A stretch of 64,000 nt of DNA, taken from contig OY755251.1 of assembly GCA_963576725.1 (NCBI GenBank), forward strand, positions 38,262,048 to 38,326,047, in the 5' to 3' direction. Numbering within the stretch: position 1 is the first letter of the stretch; each line of letters begins with the position of its first letter. Made by a program: the position numbers and the translations under genes. Source of the DNA: Azorinus chamasolen. Taxonomy: Eukaryota > Mollusca > Bivalvia > Cardiida > Solecurtidae. This document shows, piece by piece, positions 1 through 9,641 of the stretch. The notes under the pieces were generated by a model. The model saw only the letters and a list, made by a program, of their open reading frames with translations. It was not told where the DNA came from and did not search any database.

Positions 1-312
1 TGCGTAATCTCCATTTTGACATATGTAAACTGGCTGTGTATTGGGTTTTCACACATTTCAAACTGGCCACAAGGCTGTCTGCTGGCCGTCTAATGGGGTC
101 GAAATATAGGGTTTGGGGTGAAATATGGGGACCGCTGGCCGCGGAAGGAAGGTGACCATCTAAAACAGGTGCATTATAGACTGATTTCCGTAGGGAGGAT
201 TTCAAACTGACCATTTAGACGAGGTGACTGTTCATTTAAGGTGACCGTTAGGTCAAGTTTTACTGTACATATATAAGCTTTAAAAGTAATAATTATGATG
301 TGCATTCGTTAT
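1..312. other. Non-coding, no recognised feature
   Basis: No open frame or repeat terminus is recognisable. The sequence contains loosely repeated phrases such as GACCGTT and ACTGGCC that look like degenerate array units, but no clear period can be defined. Confidence 0.4.
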
Positions 313-406
313 TATACCCCCACAAACAGAGTTTGAGGGGGGTATACTGGAATCAGCCTGTCGGTCGGTCGTCAGTCGGTCGGTCGGGCGGTCGGGCGGT
401 CGGGCG

Positions 407-1845
407 TTCTGTCTGCAAAATCTTGTACGGCGAACTCCTCCTTCAGTTTCAACCCGATTCATTTGATACTTGGCATAAATGTTACTCAGGCGTAGTAGAT
501 GTGCAAGACACAAAATTCAGGTCTCTGTGACCTTGACCTTGACCTTTGGCCTTGAAATTGGTCTTGAAATTGGCAGGCAAAATCTTGTACTTTGAACTCC
601 TCCTTCACTTTCAACCTGATTCACTTGATACTTGGCATAAATGTTACTTAGGAGTAGTAGATGTGCAAGACACAAATTTCAGGTCTCGGTGACCTTGACC
701 TTGACCTTTGTCCTTGAAATTTGTCTTGAAATTGGCAGGCAAAATCTTGTACTTTGAACTCCTCCTTCAATTTCAACCTGATTCACTTGATACTTGGCAT
801 AAATGTTATTCAGGAGTAGTGTATGTGCAAGACACAAATTTCAGGTCTCTGTGACCTTGACCTTGACCTTTGGCCTTGGAATTAGTCTTGAAATTGGCAG
901 GCAAAATCTTGTACTTTGAACTCCTCCTTCACTTTCAACCTGATTCACTTGATACTTGGCATAAATGTTACTCAGGAGTAGTAGATGTGCAAGACACAAT
1001 TTTCAAATCTCTGTGACCTTGACCTTTGGCCTTGAAATTAGTCTTAAAATTGGCAGGCAAAATCTTGTACGGTGAACTCCTCCTTCACTAAATTCAACCT
1101 GATTCACTTGATACTTGACATAAATGTTACTCAGGAGTAGTAGATGTGCTATACACAAATTTCAGGTCTCCTTGACCTTGACCTTTGGCCTTCAAATTGG
1201 TCTTGAAATTGGCAGGCAAAATCTTGTACTTTGAACTCCTCCTTAAAATTCAACCTGATTTACTTGATACTTGGCATAAATGTTACTCAGGAGTAGTATA
1301 TGTGCAAGACACAAATTTTAGGTCTGTCACCTTGACCTTGACCTTTGGCCTTGAGATTGGTCTTGAAATTGGCAGGCAAAATCTTGTACTTTGAACGAGC
1401 CTTCACTTTCAACCTGATTCACTTGATACTTGGCATAAATGTTACTCAGGAGTAGTTTATGTGCAAGACACAAATTTCAAATATCTGTGACCTTGACCTT
1501 TGGCCTTGAAATTGGTCTTAAAATTGGCAGGCAAAATCTTGTACGGCGAACTCCTCCTTCACTTTCATCCTGACTCACTTGATACTTGGCATAAATGTTA
1601 CTCAGGAGTAGTAGATGTGCAAGACACAAAATTTCAGGTCTTTGTGACCTTGACCTTTACCTTTGGCCTTGAAATGGGCAGGCAAAATCTTGTACTTTGA
1701 ACTCCTCCTTCAATTTCAACCTGATTCACTTGATACTTGACATAAATATTACTCAGGAGTAGTACAAGACACACATTTCAGGTCTCTGTGACCTTGACCT
1801 TTGTCCTTGAAATTGGTCTTGAAATTGGCAGGAAAAATCCTGTAC
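407..1845 (+). repeat. Tandem array of ~150-162 bp units (family A)
   Basis: GGCAGGCAAAATCTTGTAC recurs near 572, 734, 896, 1052, 1211, 1371, 1526, 1677 and (diverged) 1827. That gives about nine units whose spacing drifts from 162 down to 150 bp. Each unit carries a run of TGACCT-type hexamers (TGACCTTGACCTTTGGCC). The short open frames in it are by-products of the repeat. The array resumes at 9638 after the inserted LTR element, in a diverged form that lasts to about 10080. Confidence 0.9.
1842..1845. repeat. Target site duplication, left copy (GTAC)
   Basis: GTAC directly precedes the LTR here and directly follows the other LTR at 9638-9641. Joined without the element, the flanks read as a continuous array unit, in which GTACTTTGAACTCC recurs in the neighbouring copies. 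Confidence 0.8.
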
Positions 1846-2453
1846 TGTTACCAAACTCTCCGTTGAAGTTTTACCCAACTCGGTTATTCTCTGTATTCAA
1901 GAGTGTCCACTACTCCTGATAATTCCTGACTTCAAGATTTGGCTAAGTTTATATTTCTAGACTTTTTGTTACGCTGCCACCATCAAGTTTTAGCTTAAAA
2001 CTTGGAAAATTGTACTCTATGTCATGTAGCAAAATGTACCAAGGATAAATTTCTACTACAATATTTATTTCACTTTCATTCAGATCATCCAACTGCAAAG
2101 TTATATCCAAACTGTAAAGTATCAGATATTTAGGAAAATAGTTCCAACAGAATATACTGGCTAGCTGCTATCAACTTTTCAAGACCAAGAGAAAGACTAA
2201 GAGGCTTCTGAGTTTATATACTCTATTGGGACCGGCAATTTTGCCGGTACCTTAAAGGTCATTCATTACCTCAAAGGTCATTGCCGGACCCCAGTAAAAC
2301 TAATAAGCCAAGCCTGATAACATCTACATGTAAATTTAGAACCACAGCACAGCAACCAGTAATTCTACTAGTACTGATGTACTCTTAACAGATAAGCCTT
2401 GCTACAAAGAAGATAGAGAAATTGTAGTATGCTTAACTTATAAATTTATCACA
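1846..2453 (-). repeat. 3' LTR
   Basis: 608 bp. On the minus strand it starts TGTGATAAATTTATAAG and ends GGTAACA. It matches 9030-9637 throughout by eye. On the minus strand it contains a CCAAT-like box and TATATAAA (2213-2220), then AATAAA at about 2064-2069, giving a plausible U3-R-U5 layout (U3 about 2220-2453, R about 2045-2185, U5 from there to 1846). An 18 bp inverted repeat (ACCGGCAA/TTGCCGGT, 2231-2248) lies just upstream of the TATA box. Confidence 0.95.
2213..2220 (-). promoter_or_regulatory. LTR TATA box
   Basis: TATATAAA on the minus strand, with the same motif in the 5' LTR at about 9397-9404. The CCAAT-like ATTGGG complement lies about 8 bases upstream. An AATAAA about 150 bases downstream fits an R region between them. 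The transcription start itself is not determined. Confidence 0.5.
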
Positions 2454-2468
2454 CTACCCCCACCTTGG
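2454..2468 (-). other. Polypurine tract
   Basis: On the minus strand CCAAGGTGGGGGTAG abuts the 3' LTR. A purine run directly before the 3' LTR is the usual plus-strand DNA priming site. It contains one T and one near-terminal TA, so the match is good but not perfect. Confidence 0.75.
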
Positions 2469-2761
2469 CTTTTGGTGCGTCCTCGTACCAAAGTTTCAAT
2501 GGCTCAGATTCATTCAATCATAAACTAGGACTACCACTACTTATTTCAGAAAATGGTCCTAAAGGTAATCTAACATTGTCATTTTGTACATAATAAGATA
2601 TAACTCGGGTGAAACAGTATAACCACCCACTTCCCAGTATTCTTCCCAATTATCAACCACTTGATTAACATAGACTTAAATTATATTATCAATTTTCCCT
2701 GAATTTTTCTTTTCAAATTTAGGAATTGCCACTTCTCTTGTACCTGTTTGCAAACTTCCTT
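2469..2761 (-). other. Non-coding stretch between pol and 3' LTR
   Basis: No open frame of note on the element's strand. An envelope-like or third ORF, which some gypsy elements have here, is absent. Confidence 0.6.
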
Positions 2762-3388
2762 TCAGAGATAAGATCCAGTCTGGCAGTATGTTTGCTGATA
2801 CTGCTTAAACTTGTCATGATGAACAATCTTGAATTTCTTTTGATTCCTTATTTCAAATAGCAAGTCACTTAGCTTTCTTGTAACAATGAAAGGCCCCTGC
2901 CAAATATTTGGTTCCAGCTTTTTAGAACGACCAACTACTTTTGTTTTGTCCAAACAATACACTAAGTCTCCAACATTAAAAGTGTTTGTATGCACTCTTG
3001 AATCATAATTTCTTTTCTGTCTTTTAACAGCAGATTTTGTACTTGTCCGTGCAAGTGTGTAGACCTTTTCTAACTTTGACTGTAACTGCTCCACATATTC
3101 ACATGGCCTTTTCTCACCTGCATATGGGAAGCAGCCATATTGTAATTGTATAGGAAGAGTAACTTCCCTTCCGAACATGAGTTTATTTGGACTGTAACCT
3201 GTAGAGCTATGTTCACAAGATCTGTATGCTGCTGTAACTAATTGTAAATCCTCATCCCAGTTACTTTGATTATCATTTATGTATGTTGTTATCATATTGT
3301 AAAGTGTTTTGTTAAAACGCTCGCACATACCATTTGAGGCCGGATGGAAGCTTGATGTTCTGGTCTGATTTATTCTAGCAAGCGACAT
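2762..3388 (-). pseudogene. pol: pol segment: integrase C-terminal part, frameshifted
   Basis: 208 codons carrying the end of the integrase catalytic core and its C-terminal domain. The third catalytic acidic residue is the E of NGMCERFNKTL (about residue 23). A GPY/F-type module follows (WQGPFIVTRKLSD, then VHHDKFKQY). It lacks the start of the core, which lies in another frame at 3370-5400. The two frames overlap by 19 bases, and the family's usual spacing suggests a one-base loss near 3376. No chromodomain follows. The apparent ATG start is fortuitous; this is an internal part of pol. Confidence 0.9.
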
Positions 3389-5400
3389 ATTTCCTGGAAT
3401 ACTTTAGACTGATAATTTGAGCCCTGGTCACTGTGTAGATCCAGACTCAAACCATAGCGGCTAAAGTATTCATATACTATTTTCCTTGCCACAGTCTCTG
3501 CCCGCTGATCCGGTAATGGATAGCACTCCACGAATTTAGTGAATTGATCCATTACAACCAAAATAAACCTGTTTTGTAATTTCTCTGTGACAGGAAGTGG
3601 TCCCACTATATCTGTACAAACTCGATCAAGTGGAAAGGAAACTGTATACTCCTTCAAACTGTACTTTCCAGGCTTTGGTGGTCTTTTTCTGGCTGCACAA
3701 ACTGTACAGTTGTGAATGAAAGTTTGCACATCAACCTTCAAACCATACCACCAGAAGCTAGATTTCACTTTTGATGCAGTTTTGTCTATTCCCAAGTGTG
3801 CAGATAATTTAGAACAGTGGCACGACTTAAGAACTTCTCTTATAAGCACTTTTGGCAGCACAATTTGTTCACAGACTATTCCATCTTTCAACTTCCATTT
3901 ACGGAAAAGAACACCGTCCTTGAGACACAGAATATTCCAACTTAACCACAGATTTCTAACTGCTGGTGACTCCCCGGCTATCATATCCCTGGATGGAATT
4001 TGACCATTATCCATCCACTGGATAACTCGACCCACGTCTGGATCTTCCCGTTGCAGACGGGACATACTCTCCGGCGAATAATCCACAAGGAGCGAGGGTT
4101 TAAAATGACTGCTGACAGTAGTGTCATGGTCATTCTTGAAAAATAACTTACCAGCCTGTGTACCCTCTTTCACCCCTTCCGAGGATACTCCCTGATTATC
4201 TGTCACCAAATCTGAGTATTCTTCCTGTAACCGCAGTCGACGTATATTAGAGATACATCTCAATGGCTTACAGAGTCCAACGAAAAGCCCCTTCACAGTC
4301 TGAAATCCTGTAGTCACATATGCCAACAGTAGCTGTACAATACAGATGATATATCCAAAAGCATGCAAGCTTTTTAATCCACTTGATTTCCTTGAAACGG
4401 TAATGTTTCTAGCAAAGAGGGGAATAACATCATCAACTTGAGCAAACTCTGACCACTCTTTGTGACGTTTTTGACATGTTTTACAGCCCTTACAAGGTAA
4501 ATTTTCCAGGACTGTGTTCTGGTCATAACAGTCACACTCCCCAGGTTTGCAAGGTATTCTGCTCAAACTGTCACTATTCAAGTGCTTGCTCCCTTTCCTG
4601 TGTTCAATCTTAAAATCAAATTGTGCCAACAATTCCAACCATCTTGCCATCTGATCTGTGGGAGTTTTAAAAGACATAATCCATCGTAAACTTGAATGAT
4701 CTGTCCTCACCAGGAATTTTCTTCCAAGCAAATAGTGTCTAAACTTATGCATGAATGTGACCATTGCTAAAAGTTCACGCAGAGTAACACAATATCTCCG
4801 TTGTGTCTTGGTTAAAGACTTGCTGGCAAACATAATTGGTTTCTCAACTTCAGTTGGAGAAGTTTTACAGTACTGCATTTGAGATAAACAACCCCCAATT
4901 CCTGTGTTGCTGGCATCAACATCCAAGACGAACAATCCTTCATCACTTGGATATGCCAACACTTCATCTCCAATGAGCGCTGACTTCAAATCTTCAAATG
5001 ATGCCTGTTGTTCTTCTCCCCATTGAAATGGTTGACCGACCCCCATCAACAAGTTCAAAGGAGATGCCCGAGTAGAGAATGATTTAATAAACCTTCTGTA
5101 GTATGAACAGAACTGTACAAAACTCCTCACTTCGGTCAAGTTCTTAGGCACAGGCCAGTTCTGAATTGCAGAGACCTTTTCACTGGTAGGTCTTACTCCT
5201 TCAGCAGTAACTTGGAACCCTAGGAACTCAACAGAAGTTTTAAATAGGTTACATTTTGCTGGTTTAAGTTTCAAATTTGCATTTTTCAATCGTAGAAAAA
5301 TGTCTCTAAGCCTACTCAAATGTTCTTCAAAACTTTTAGCAAAACAAATCAAATCATCCAGATATATCAAAAGAATTTTCCACTGTAATCCTCGGAACAT
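3370..5400 (-). pseudogene. pol: pol segment: RT C-terminal half, RNase H, integrase N-terminal and core
   Basis: 676 codons. The RT active-site YLDD is at residues 13-16. RNase H acidic residues are D162, E209 and D234 (LDVDAS, LRELLA, RTDHSS). The integrase zinc site is H528, H535, C566 and C569, and its first two catalytic aspartates are D597 (CTDIVG) and D658 (HSDQG). A 130-residue linker (about 290-420) has a small cysteine cluster (CKGCKTC) and a hydrophobic patch near 347-362. Both ends are frameshift boundaries: the RT N-terminal half is in another frame upstream, and the integrase C-terminus is in another downstream. Confidence 0.93.
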
Positions 5401-6479
5401 CTTTGGAAAGTTGAGGGTGAATTAGAAAGGCCCATTGGTAAAGTTACATATTCATATAATCCGTTCCTGCTAGTACAAAAAGCAGTCAAAGGCCGTGAAG
5501 CTTGATCCACTTCAATTTGCCAGAATCCTGATGCGAGATCACACACACTAAAATACAGTGAACCATCCAAACTGTCCAAGCACTCGTCAATTCTAGGCAT
5601 TGGATACGCGTCTTTGACAGTTTTATCATTTAAAAGTCTATAGTCGACCACGGCTCTTGTACTTCCATCTCGTTTTCGTACAAAACAAATCGGAAATGAC
5701 CATGGACTTTTGCTTTTCTGAATGACCCCTGCCTCTAACTGTTGTTGAATGATCTTTTCTTCCTCCCCCGCGAAAGCACGAGGGACCCTCCGAGGCGGAA
5801 TCTTGATCGGTTTTGAGTTTCCAGTGTCAATAGTGTGTTTGACAATACTCGTCCGACCAAGGTCAGTTGGGCCAGTTGAAAATATTGTTTCAAAATCATC
5901 CAAAAGGTGTACTAACTTTTGTTTTTGCTCTTCAGTTAAATTTGCACATGAGCGATAGTACAAGTCCTGCAAAGACTTATGCCAAGTTGATATGACACTA
6001 TCAACATTTTTAAACTTGGTGTAAGACCCATTTAAATCACTACCACCCTCTTGAATATCCTCCATCAAAATATCCTCCTCATTTACTTCTTCAATATGTC
6101 CCAAAGTAGAACCTTCGTTAAGTTTTACCTCTACAGGTAATGGATTAATCACTCTTATAGGAATTGAATGTCCACTTTTAATCCGTTGGGAGTCAAATAT
6201 TGTATTTCCAATGATAATATCCTTGTTAGTACAGGTTTTCACGGGAGACTTACAGAATTGACCAACTTTAAAATCCAAATGATCACTTGCCGCCGTGCCA
6301 GGAATCACACATTCTGACACCGGAGGTAGACATATGTTCTGTGCACATGTAACTCTAACAGCTCTCAAAGGCACATTTTCTATTAAAGTTTGACACTTTA
6401 CTCCATCCAATTTTAAACCATTCTTGTTTAGGTTATAATTGAAGTGGTGCAAAAAGTCCAGACCAAGCAGACCCTCTTC
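5367..6479 (-). pseudogene. pol: pol segment: protease end and RT N-terminal half
   Basis: The frame is open from just after the stop at 6480-6482. Visible RT blocks, numbered from the TTG at 6452, are PWSFPICFVRKRDGS, VVDYRLLN (268-275), the first catalytic aspartate in FSVCDLASGFWQ (D305) and LPMGLSNSPSTFQ (339-350). The frame then derails at about 5385-5400. The RT continues in another frame, and a few residues usual for the family are missing at the junction, consistent with a small deletion. The start is only the opening of the frame; translation would normally come through from the protease. Confidence 0.9.
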
Positions 6480-6829
6480 TCAAATAGCAGCAACCAGTAT
6501 ATTCCACTGAAAATATTTCCTTCCTATCTTTAAAGCAACTGTTGTAATTCCATCAACTTGCAAAAGTCTGTTATCAGCAACCTCCAAACGAAGAGAGCTG
6601 TCTACAGGTCTAAGTTCTGGTCTATTAGAATTTGAAATCTTATTGAAGAGGGCTGTTGACATAATTGTAGCACATGCACCTGTGTCAACCACAAAAAGGC
6701 AATTAACATCACACACACTTGTTTGGAGCAGAATAGATGTACCGCAATTCACTCCATGGCATTTAATGATTTGTCCAGAATACTGTGATTCATGGACTAA
6801 CATGGGGTCGTACGTATTAGTCCAATCTA
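6480..6829 (-). pseudogene. pro: Retropepsin-like aspartic protease domain, ends at in-frame TGA
   Basis: The protease active-site triad DTG is at residues 40-42 counted from the ATG at 6803 (FVVDTGACATIMS). The frame is open upstream to the end of gag and is -1 relative to gag, so it is probably expressed by ribosomal frameshifting rather than from the ATG. It ends at TGA (6480-6482), after VAAI. The same frame then continues immediately with a protease-like GLLGLDF motif, so the stop cuts a domain that otherwise runs on. Either a nonsense mutation or programmed readthrough would fit; a mutation is simpler. Confidence 0.85.
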
Positions 6830-7969
6830 GTTTTCCTGTTTATTCCTAGAACTCTTGCCGTCATCCCGGCCACATGATCTGGCAAAGTGTCCAACTTGAC
6901 CACATTTAAAACAGACCACATCTGTGGTCGGCTTCTTTCTGAATCCATTTTGATATTGTCTTTGGTCTTGCTTACTGTCCTGCTTACCAGACTGTGTTTT
7001 GATCTGGTTAGCAAGGTTGTCGATTTTCTTTCCCATGGACGTTTTGATGTCCTGCCCGAAAGCTTGTAATCTACGCTCGGTTACAAACTCTGTTGCTTGG
7101 TTTCCACCCACTGTGATCTCCCGAACACGACCGATTTTTACCTCATCCCTGAGGCTGTTGTACGTCTCCAGAATGGTTCTGGCTGCATCAATGGTTTTGG
7201 GATCCTTCATCCCAATATGAAGGGCTGCCTGCTGATCCATAAGCCCTTTGATGAAATGACGAATGCTGATAGTTTCCCGAGTTTCCTCATCTGCTGTTGG
7301 ATATCCTGTGATAACCAGCTTACGAATCCCAGAAACATATTCAGCCAAACTTTCTTTTGGCTGGAGCTTTCGATTTTCTAACTCAGCTAAGTAGGAGGAA
7401 GACGTACGTCTTTCCTTATACCGTGATTCCAATGCATCCATTAATTTTGAGTAGGACGACAGAGTGTCTGCCGTCGTCTGATTGAAAGCAAACTCAGCAG
7501 CCTCACCTCTGAGACTATTTTGTAAACGGAATAGGCACTCATCAGGTTTCCATTTACAAGACTCAATGAGAGCCCCGAATGGTTTCGCGAAACTTTCCCA
7601 AGTCCCTTTTCCATCGAAGAGGACCTGGCGAGGCAAAGGTACATCATGACCCCTTTTCGGCACATGGCTCACATGCACCTGCGCCATATCCCTATATAAC
7701 TCATTGGCACGTGTAAGAGTACGAATTTCATCCTCTTTTTCATTGGTCAGCTTGTGTATTTGCTCCTGATACTGCCGTATCAAGATGTTCCTTTCTTGGA
7801 CTGACTCCTGCTCAGTCCTTTCCTTTTCTGCTTGCGTAATTGTCAATTTTCGACGTAACTCAAATATCTCCTTTCTAAGGTCACTGTCACTTTCAAAATC
7901 TTTCTGCACTATTTCAACATCAAATCCGTCTTGGTTAACACCACCACTTGTTTGCTTTTTAGGGGGCAT
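6827..7969 (-). CDS. gag: Gag polyprotein with CCHC zinc knuckle
   Basis: 380 codons from ATG at 7967-7969. The N-terminal third is charged and heptad-like (about 30-90), predicting a coiled coil. A retrotransposon gag/capsid-like region follows (GTWESFAKPFGALIESCKW, then SLAEYVSGIRKL). A single knuckle CX2CX4HX4C lies at about residues 353-366 (CFKCGQVGHFARSC), and the C-terminus is basic. Gag binds the element RNA and forms the particle. Unlike pol, it is intact. The last codons overlap the protease frame in a -1 relation; GGAAAAC just before the stop is a possible but non-canonical slip site. Confidence 0.93.
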   Translation of the reverse strand: MPPKKQTSGGVNQDGFDVEIVQKDFESDSDLRKEIFELRRKLTITQAEKERTEQESVQERNILIRQYQEQIHKLTNEKEDEIRTLTRANELYRDMAQVHVSHVPKRGHDVPLPRQVLFDGKGTWESFAKPFGALIESCKWKPDECLFRLQNSLRGEAAEFAFNQTTADTLSSYSKLMDALESRYKERRTSSSYLAELENRKLQPKESLAEYVSGIRKLVITGYPTADEETRETISIRHFIKGLMDQQAALHIGMKDPKTIDAARTILETYNSLRDEVKIGRVREITVGGNQATEFVTERRLQAFGQDIKTSMGKKIDNLANQIKTQSGKQDSKQDQRQYQNGFRKKPTTDVVCFKCGQVGHFARSCGRDDGKSSRNKQEN

Positions 7970-8150
7970 TTTGGTTTGTTGTTTTATTTTTACGGATTGA
8001 TAATCCGAGCTAAAAAATTATCACACAGGTGTTAACCCAACTAGAATAGTGATTTAACTATGACACTTTTTCAGTATAATTCAAGACAACACGTTTTCAC
8101 TTCATCAAACTCCAAGGTTAGACTAGAATCAGTTTCACAACTTAATCAAT
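7970..8150 (-). other. Spacer between the last small ORF and gag
   Basis: 181 bp without an open frame. It includes an AT-rich stretch just upstream of the gag ATG. No clear hairpin or splice acceptor was identified by eye. Confidence 0.4.
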
Positions 8151-8360
8151 TTACTGGCCTTCCTTAGGTAATTTGTTAACCACCTCAATATTTTTCAATA
8201 CTTTTTCTTGAGCCTCTAATAATTTTTCAAAGCACTGAATATATTCCCTCACAAAATCATGTAAGTCTGCTTTCCTCTGATGTTGCAAATAATCCAACAA
8301 CATGTTCTTTTCCATTCGCATAGTTTCAATGACTTTCTGGGCATCCTGTAAATTTTGCAT
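8151..8360 (-). CDS. Small coiled-coil protein, leader ORF 3 of 3
   Basis: 69 codons, ATG at 8358-8360, TAA at 8151-8153. It aligns with the two ORFs upstream along its whole length: L-rich start, VIETMRMEKNMLLDYL, then EYIQCFEKLLEAQEKVLKN. Charged and leucine residues alternate in a heptad-like way, so a helical oligomer is likely. It has no cysteine motif, signal peptide or membrane segment. Function is unknown to me. Position between the primer site and gag on the genomic RNA suggests an accessory role or upstream-ORF control of gag; both are inference. Confidence 0.65.
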   Translation of the reverse strand: MQNLQDAQKVIETMRMEKNMLLDYLQHQRKADLHDFVREYIQCFEKLLEAQEKVLKNIEVVNKLPKEGQ

Positions 8361-8412
8361 TGTTACTTTAATGACACAATTAATTATAATCCTTAATTAA
8401 CAATTTGTTGCT

Positions 8413-8613
8413 TCACTTCTTAGCTACAATTTCCATGTGAAGATTTTTCAACACATTTTCCTGGGTCTCAATTGTAGTTTCAAACAAGGTGATATATCCT
8501 CTCATAAAATTTTGAATGTTTTCATTTTCCAGGGGTCGCAAATAACTACTTATTAAATCCTTCTGTTTTTTTAGCAAATTAATGGTTTTCTCCAAGGTCT
8601 GTAATTTCTCCAT
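8413..8613 (-). CDS. Small coiled-coil protein, leader ORF 2 of 3
   Basis: The most upstream start in frame is a GTG at 8623-8625; the first ATG is at 8611-8613 and is preferred, giving about 66 codons. It is paralogous to its neighbours: EKLQTLEKTINLLKKQKDL matches leader ORF 1, and GYITLFETTIETQENVLKN matches both. The C-F-E-K core of the others reads L-F-E-T here, so this is the most diverged member. It ends 52 bp before leader ORF 3. No known domain is recognised. Confidence 0.6.
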   Translation of the reverse strand: MEKLQTLEKTINLLKKQKDLISSYLRPLENENIQNFMRGYITLFETTIETQENVLKNLHMEIVAKK

Positions 8614-8646
8614 AATGGCAGGCACAATTAGTGAATAATTTTTAAT

Positions 8647-8868
8647 CTACCTTCTAGCACTTCTTAGAGCTTCATTTTCAGTTCTAAGATTTTGCAAAAT
8701 ATCATCTTGCGCCTGTATAAGCTTTTCAAAACACTTAATATACTCTCCTAAGGTAGAATGTAAATTAATTTCCTGCTGTCTGAGATGGTCCATTAAATTA
8801 CTCTTCTCTTCATGAAGTAATCCAATAGTTTTCTCAAAATCCTTTAGTTTATCTCTAACATCCGACAT
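8647..8868 (-). CDS. Small coiled-coil protein, leader ORF 1 of 3
   Basis: 73 codons from ATG (8866-8868), the first of three related ORFs on the element transcript. The pattern DKLKDFEKTIGLLHEEKSNL ... GEYIKCFEKLIQAQDDILQN is shared with the other two. It is followed after 21 bp by the frame of ORF 2, so the three are closely packed. Heptad spacing of L/I predicts a coiled coil. It lies about 160 bp downstream of the primer site, so it would be the first ORF met by scanning ribosomes. Function not recognised. Confidence 0.65.
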   Translation of the reverse strand: MSDVRDKLKDFEKTIGLLHEEKSNLMDHLRQQEINLHSTLGEYIKCFEKLIQAQDDILQNLRTENEALRSARR

Positions 8869-9008
8869 TTTAACACTAATTTACATGTAGTCAAAATTTC
8901 ACCAATCTTCAGAGATGTGTTAAAGTCCGTAATATCCAAGTGGGAATCTCACTTGAAAATCCAAATTTAGAATCCAACTTCACAATCCAACTTAGAAATC
9001 CACTTGGA

Positions 9009-9028
9009 AATCTCACCGCTGTACACCA
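9009..9028 (-). other. Candidate primer binding site (tRNA-Leu-like)
   Basis: One base inside the 5' LTR the minus strand reads TGGTGTACAGCGGTGAGATT. Animal tRNA-Leu 3' ends (CCCACCGCTGCCACCA) would pair with this apart from one extra base and one or two mismatches. Position and the TGG start are as expected; the tRNA identity is a guess from memory of the family. Confidence 0.5.
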
Positions 9029-9029
9029 G

Positions 9030-9637
9030 TGTTACCAAACTCTCCGTTGAAGTTTTACCCAACTCGGTTATTCTCTGTATTCAAGAGTGTCCACTACTCC
9101 TGATAATTCCTGACTTCAAGATTTGGCTAAGTTTATATTTCTAGACTTTTTGTTACGCTGCCACCATCAAGTTTTAGCTTAAAACTTGGAAAATTGTACT
9201 CTATGTCATGTAGCAAAATGTACCAAGGATAAATTTCTACTACAATATTTATTTCACTTTCATTCAGATCATCCAACTGCAAAGTTATATCCAAACTGTA
9301 AAGTATCAGATATTTAGGAAAATAGTTCCAACAGAATATACTGGCTAGCTGCTATCAACTTTTCAAGACCAAGAGAAAGACTAAGAGGCTTCTGAGTTTA
9401 TATACTCTATTGGGACCGGCAATTTTGCCGGTACCTTAAAGGTCATTCATTACCTCAAAGGTCATTGCCGGACCCCAGTAAAACTAATAAGCCAAGCCTG
9501 ATAACATCTACATGTAAATTTAGAACCACAGCACAGCAACCAGTAATTCTACTAGTACTGATGTACTCTTAACAGATAAGCCTTGCTACAAAGAAGATAG
9601 AGAAATTGTAGTATGCTTAACTTATAAATTTATCACA
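9030..9637 (-). repeat. 5' LTR
   Basis: Upstream LTR of the minus-strand element, matching 1846-2453 by eye over all 608 bases. It contains the TATATAAA promoter motif at about 9397-9404. The right flank GTAC (9638-9641) is the second target duplication. Confidence 0.95.
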
Positions 9638-9641
9638 GTAC
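9638..9641. repeat. Target site duplication, right copy (GTAC)
   Basis: Matches 1842-1845 on the other side of the element. Confidence 0.8.

Larger units (their letters stand above)
1846..9637 (-). mobile_element. Ty3/gypsy-type LTR retrotransposon, near full length
   Basis: A 7.8 kb element bounded by two 608 bp LTRs that appear identical by eye, with a 4 bp GTAC duplication outside. In transcript order it has: 5' LTR, a tRNA-Leu-like primer site, three small paralogous ORFs, gag with a CCHC knuckle, protease (DTG), reverse transcriptase (YLDD), RNase H, integrase (HHCC, DDE), a purine tract and the 3' LTR. The order RT-RNase H-integrase defines Ty3/gypsy. No envelope-like ORF and no chromodomain are seen. 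Pol is interrupted by one in-frame stop and two frameshifts, so this copy should not be autonomous as sequenced. Identical LTRs mean very recent insertion or recent LTR conversion. Confidence 0.95.

Noticed and set aside
2469..2761. Envelope gene of the LTR element
   Set aside because: Only about 290 bp without a usable frame remain between pol and the 3' LTR.
3716..4003. 95-codon plus-strand frame inside pol
   Set aside because: Antisense shadow of the integrase/linker coding region.
6817..7381. Several 60-94 codon frames overlapping gag
   Set aside because: Shadow frames of the intact 380-codon gag, with no family features.
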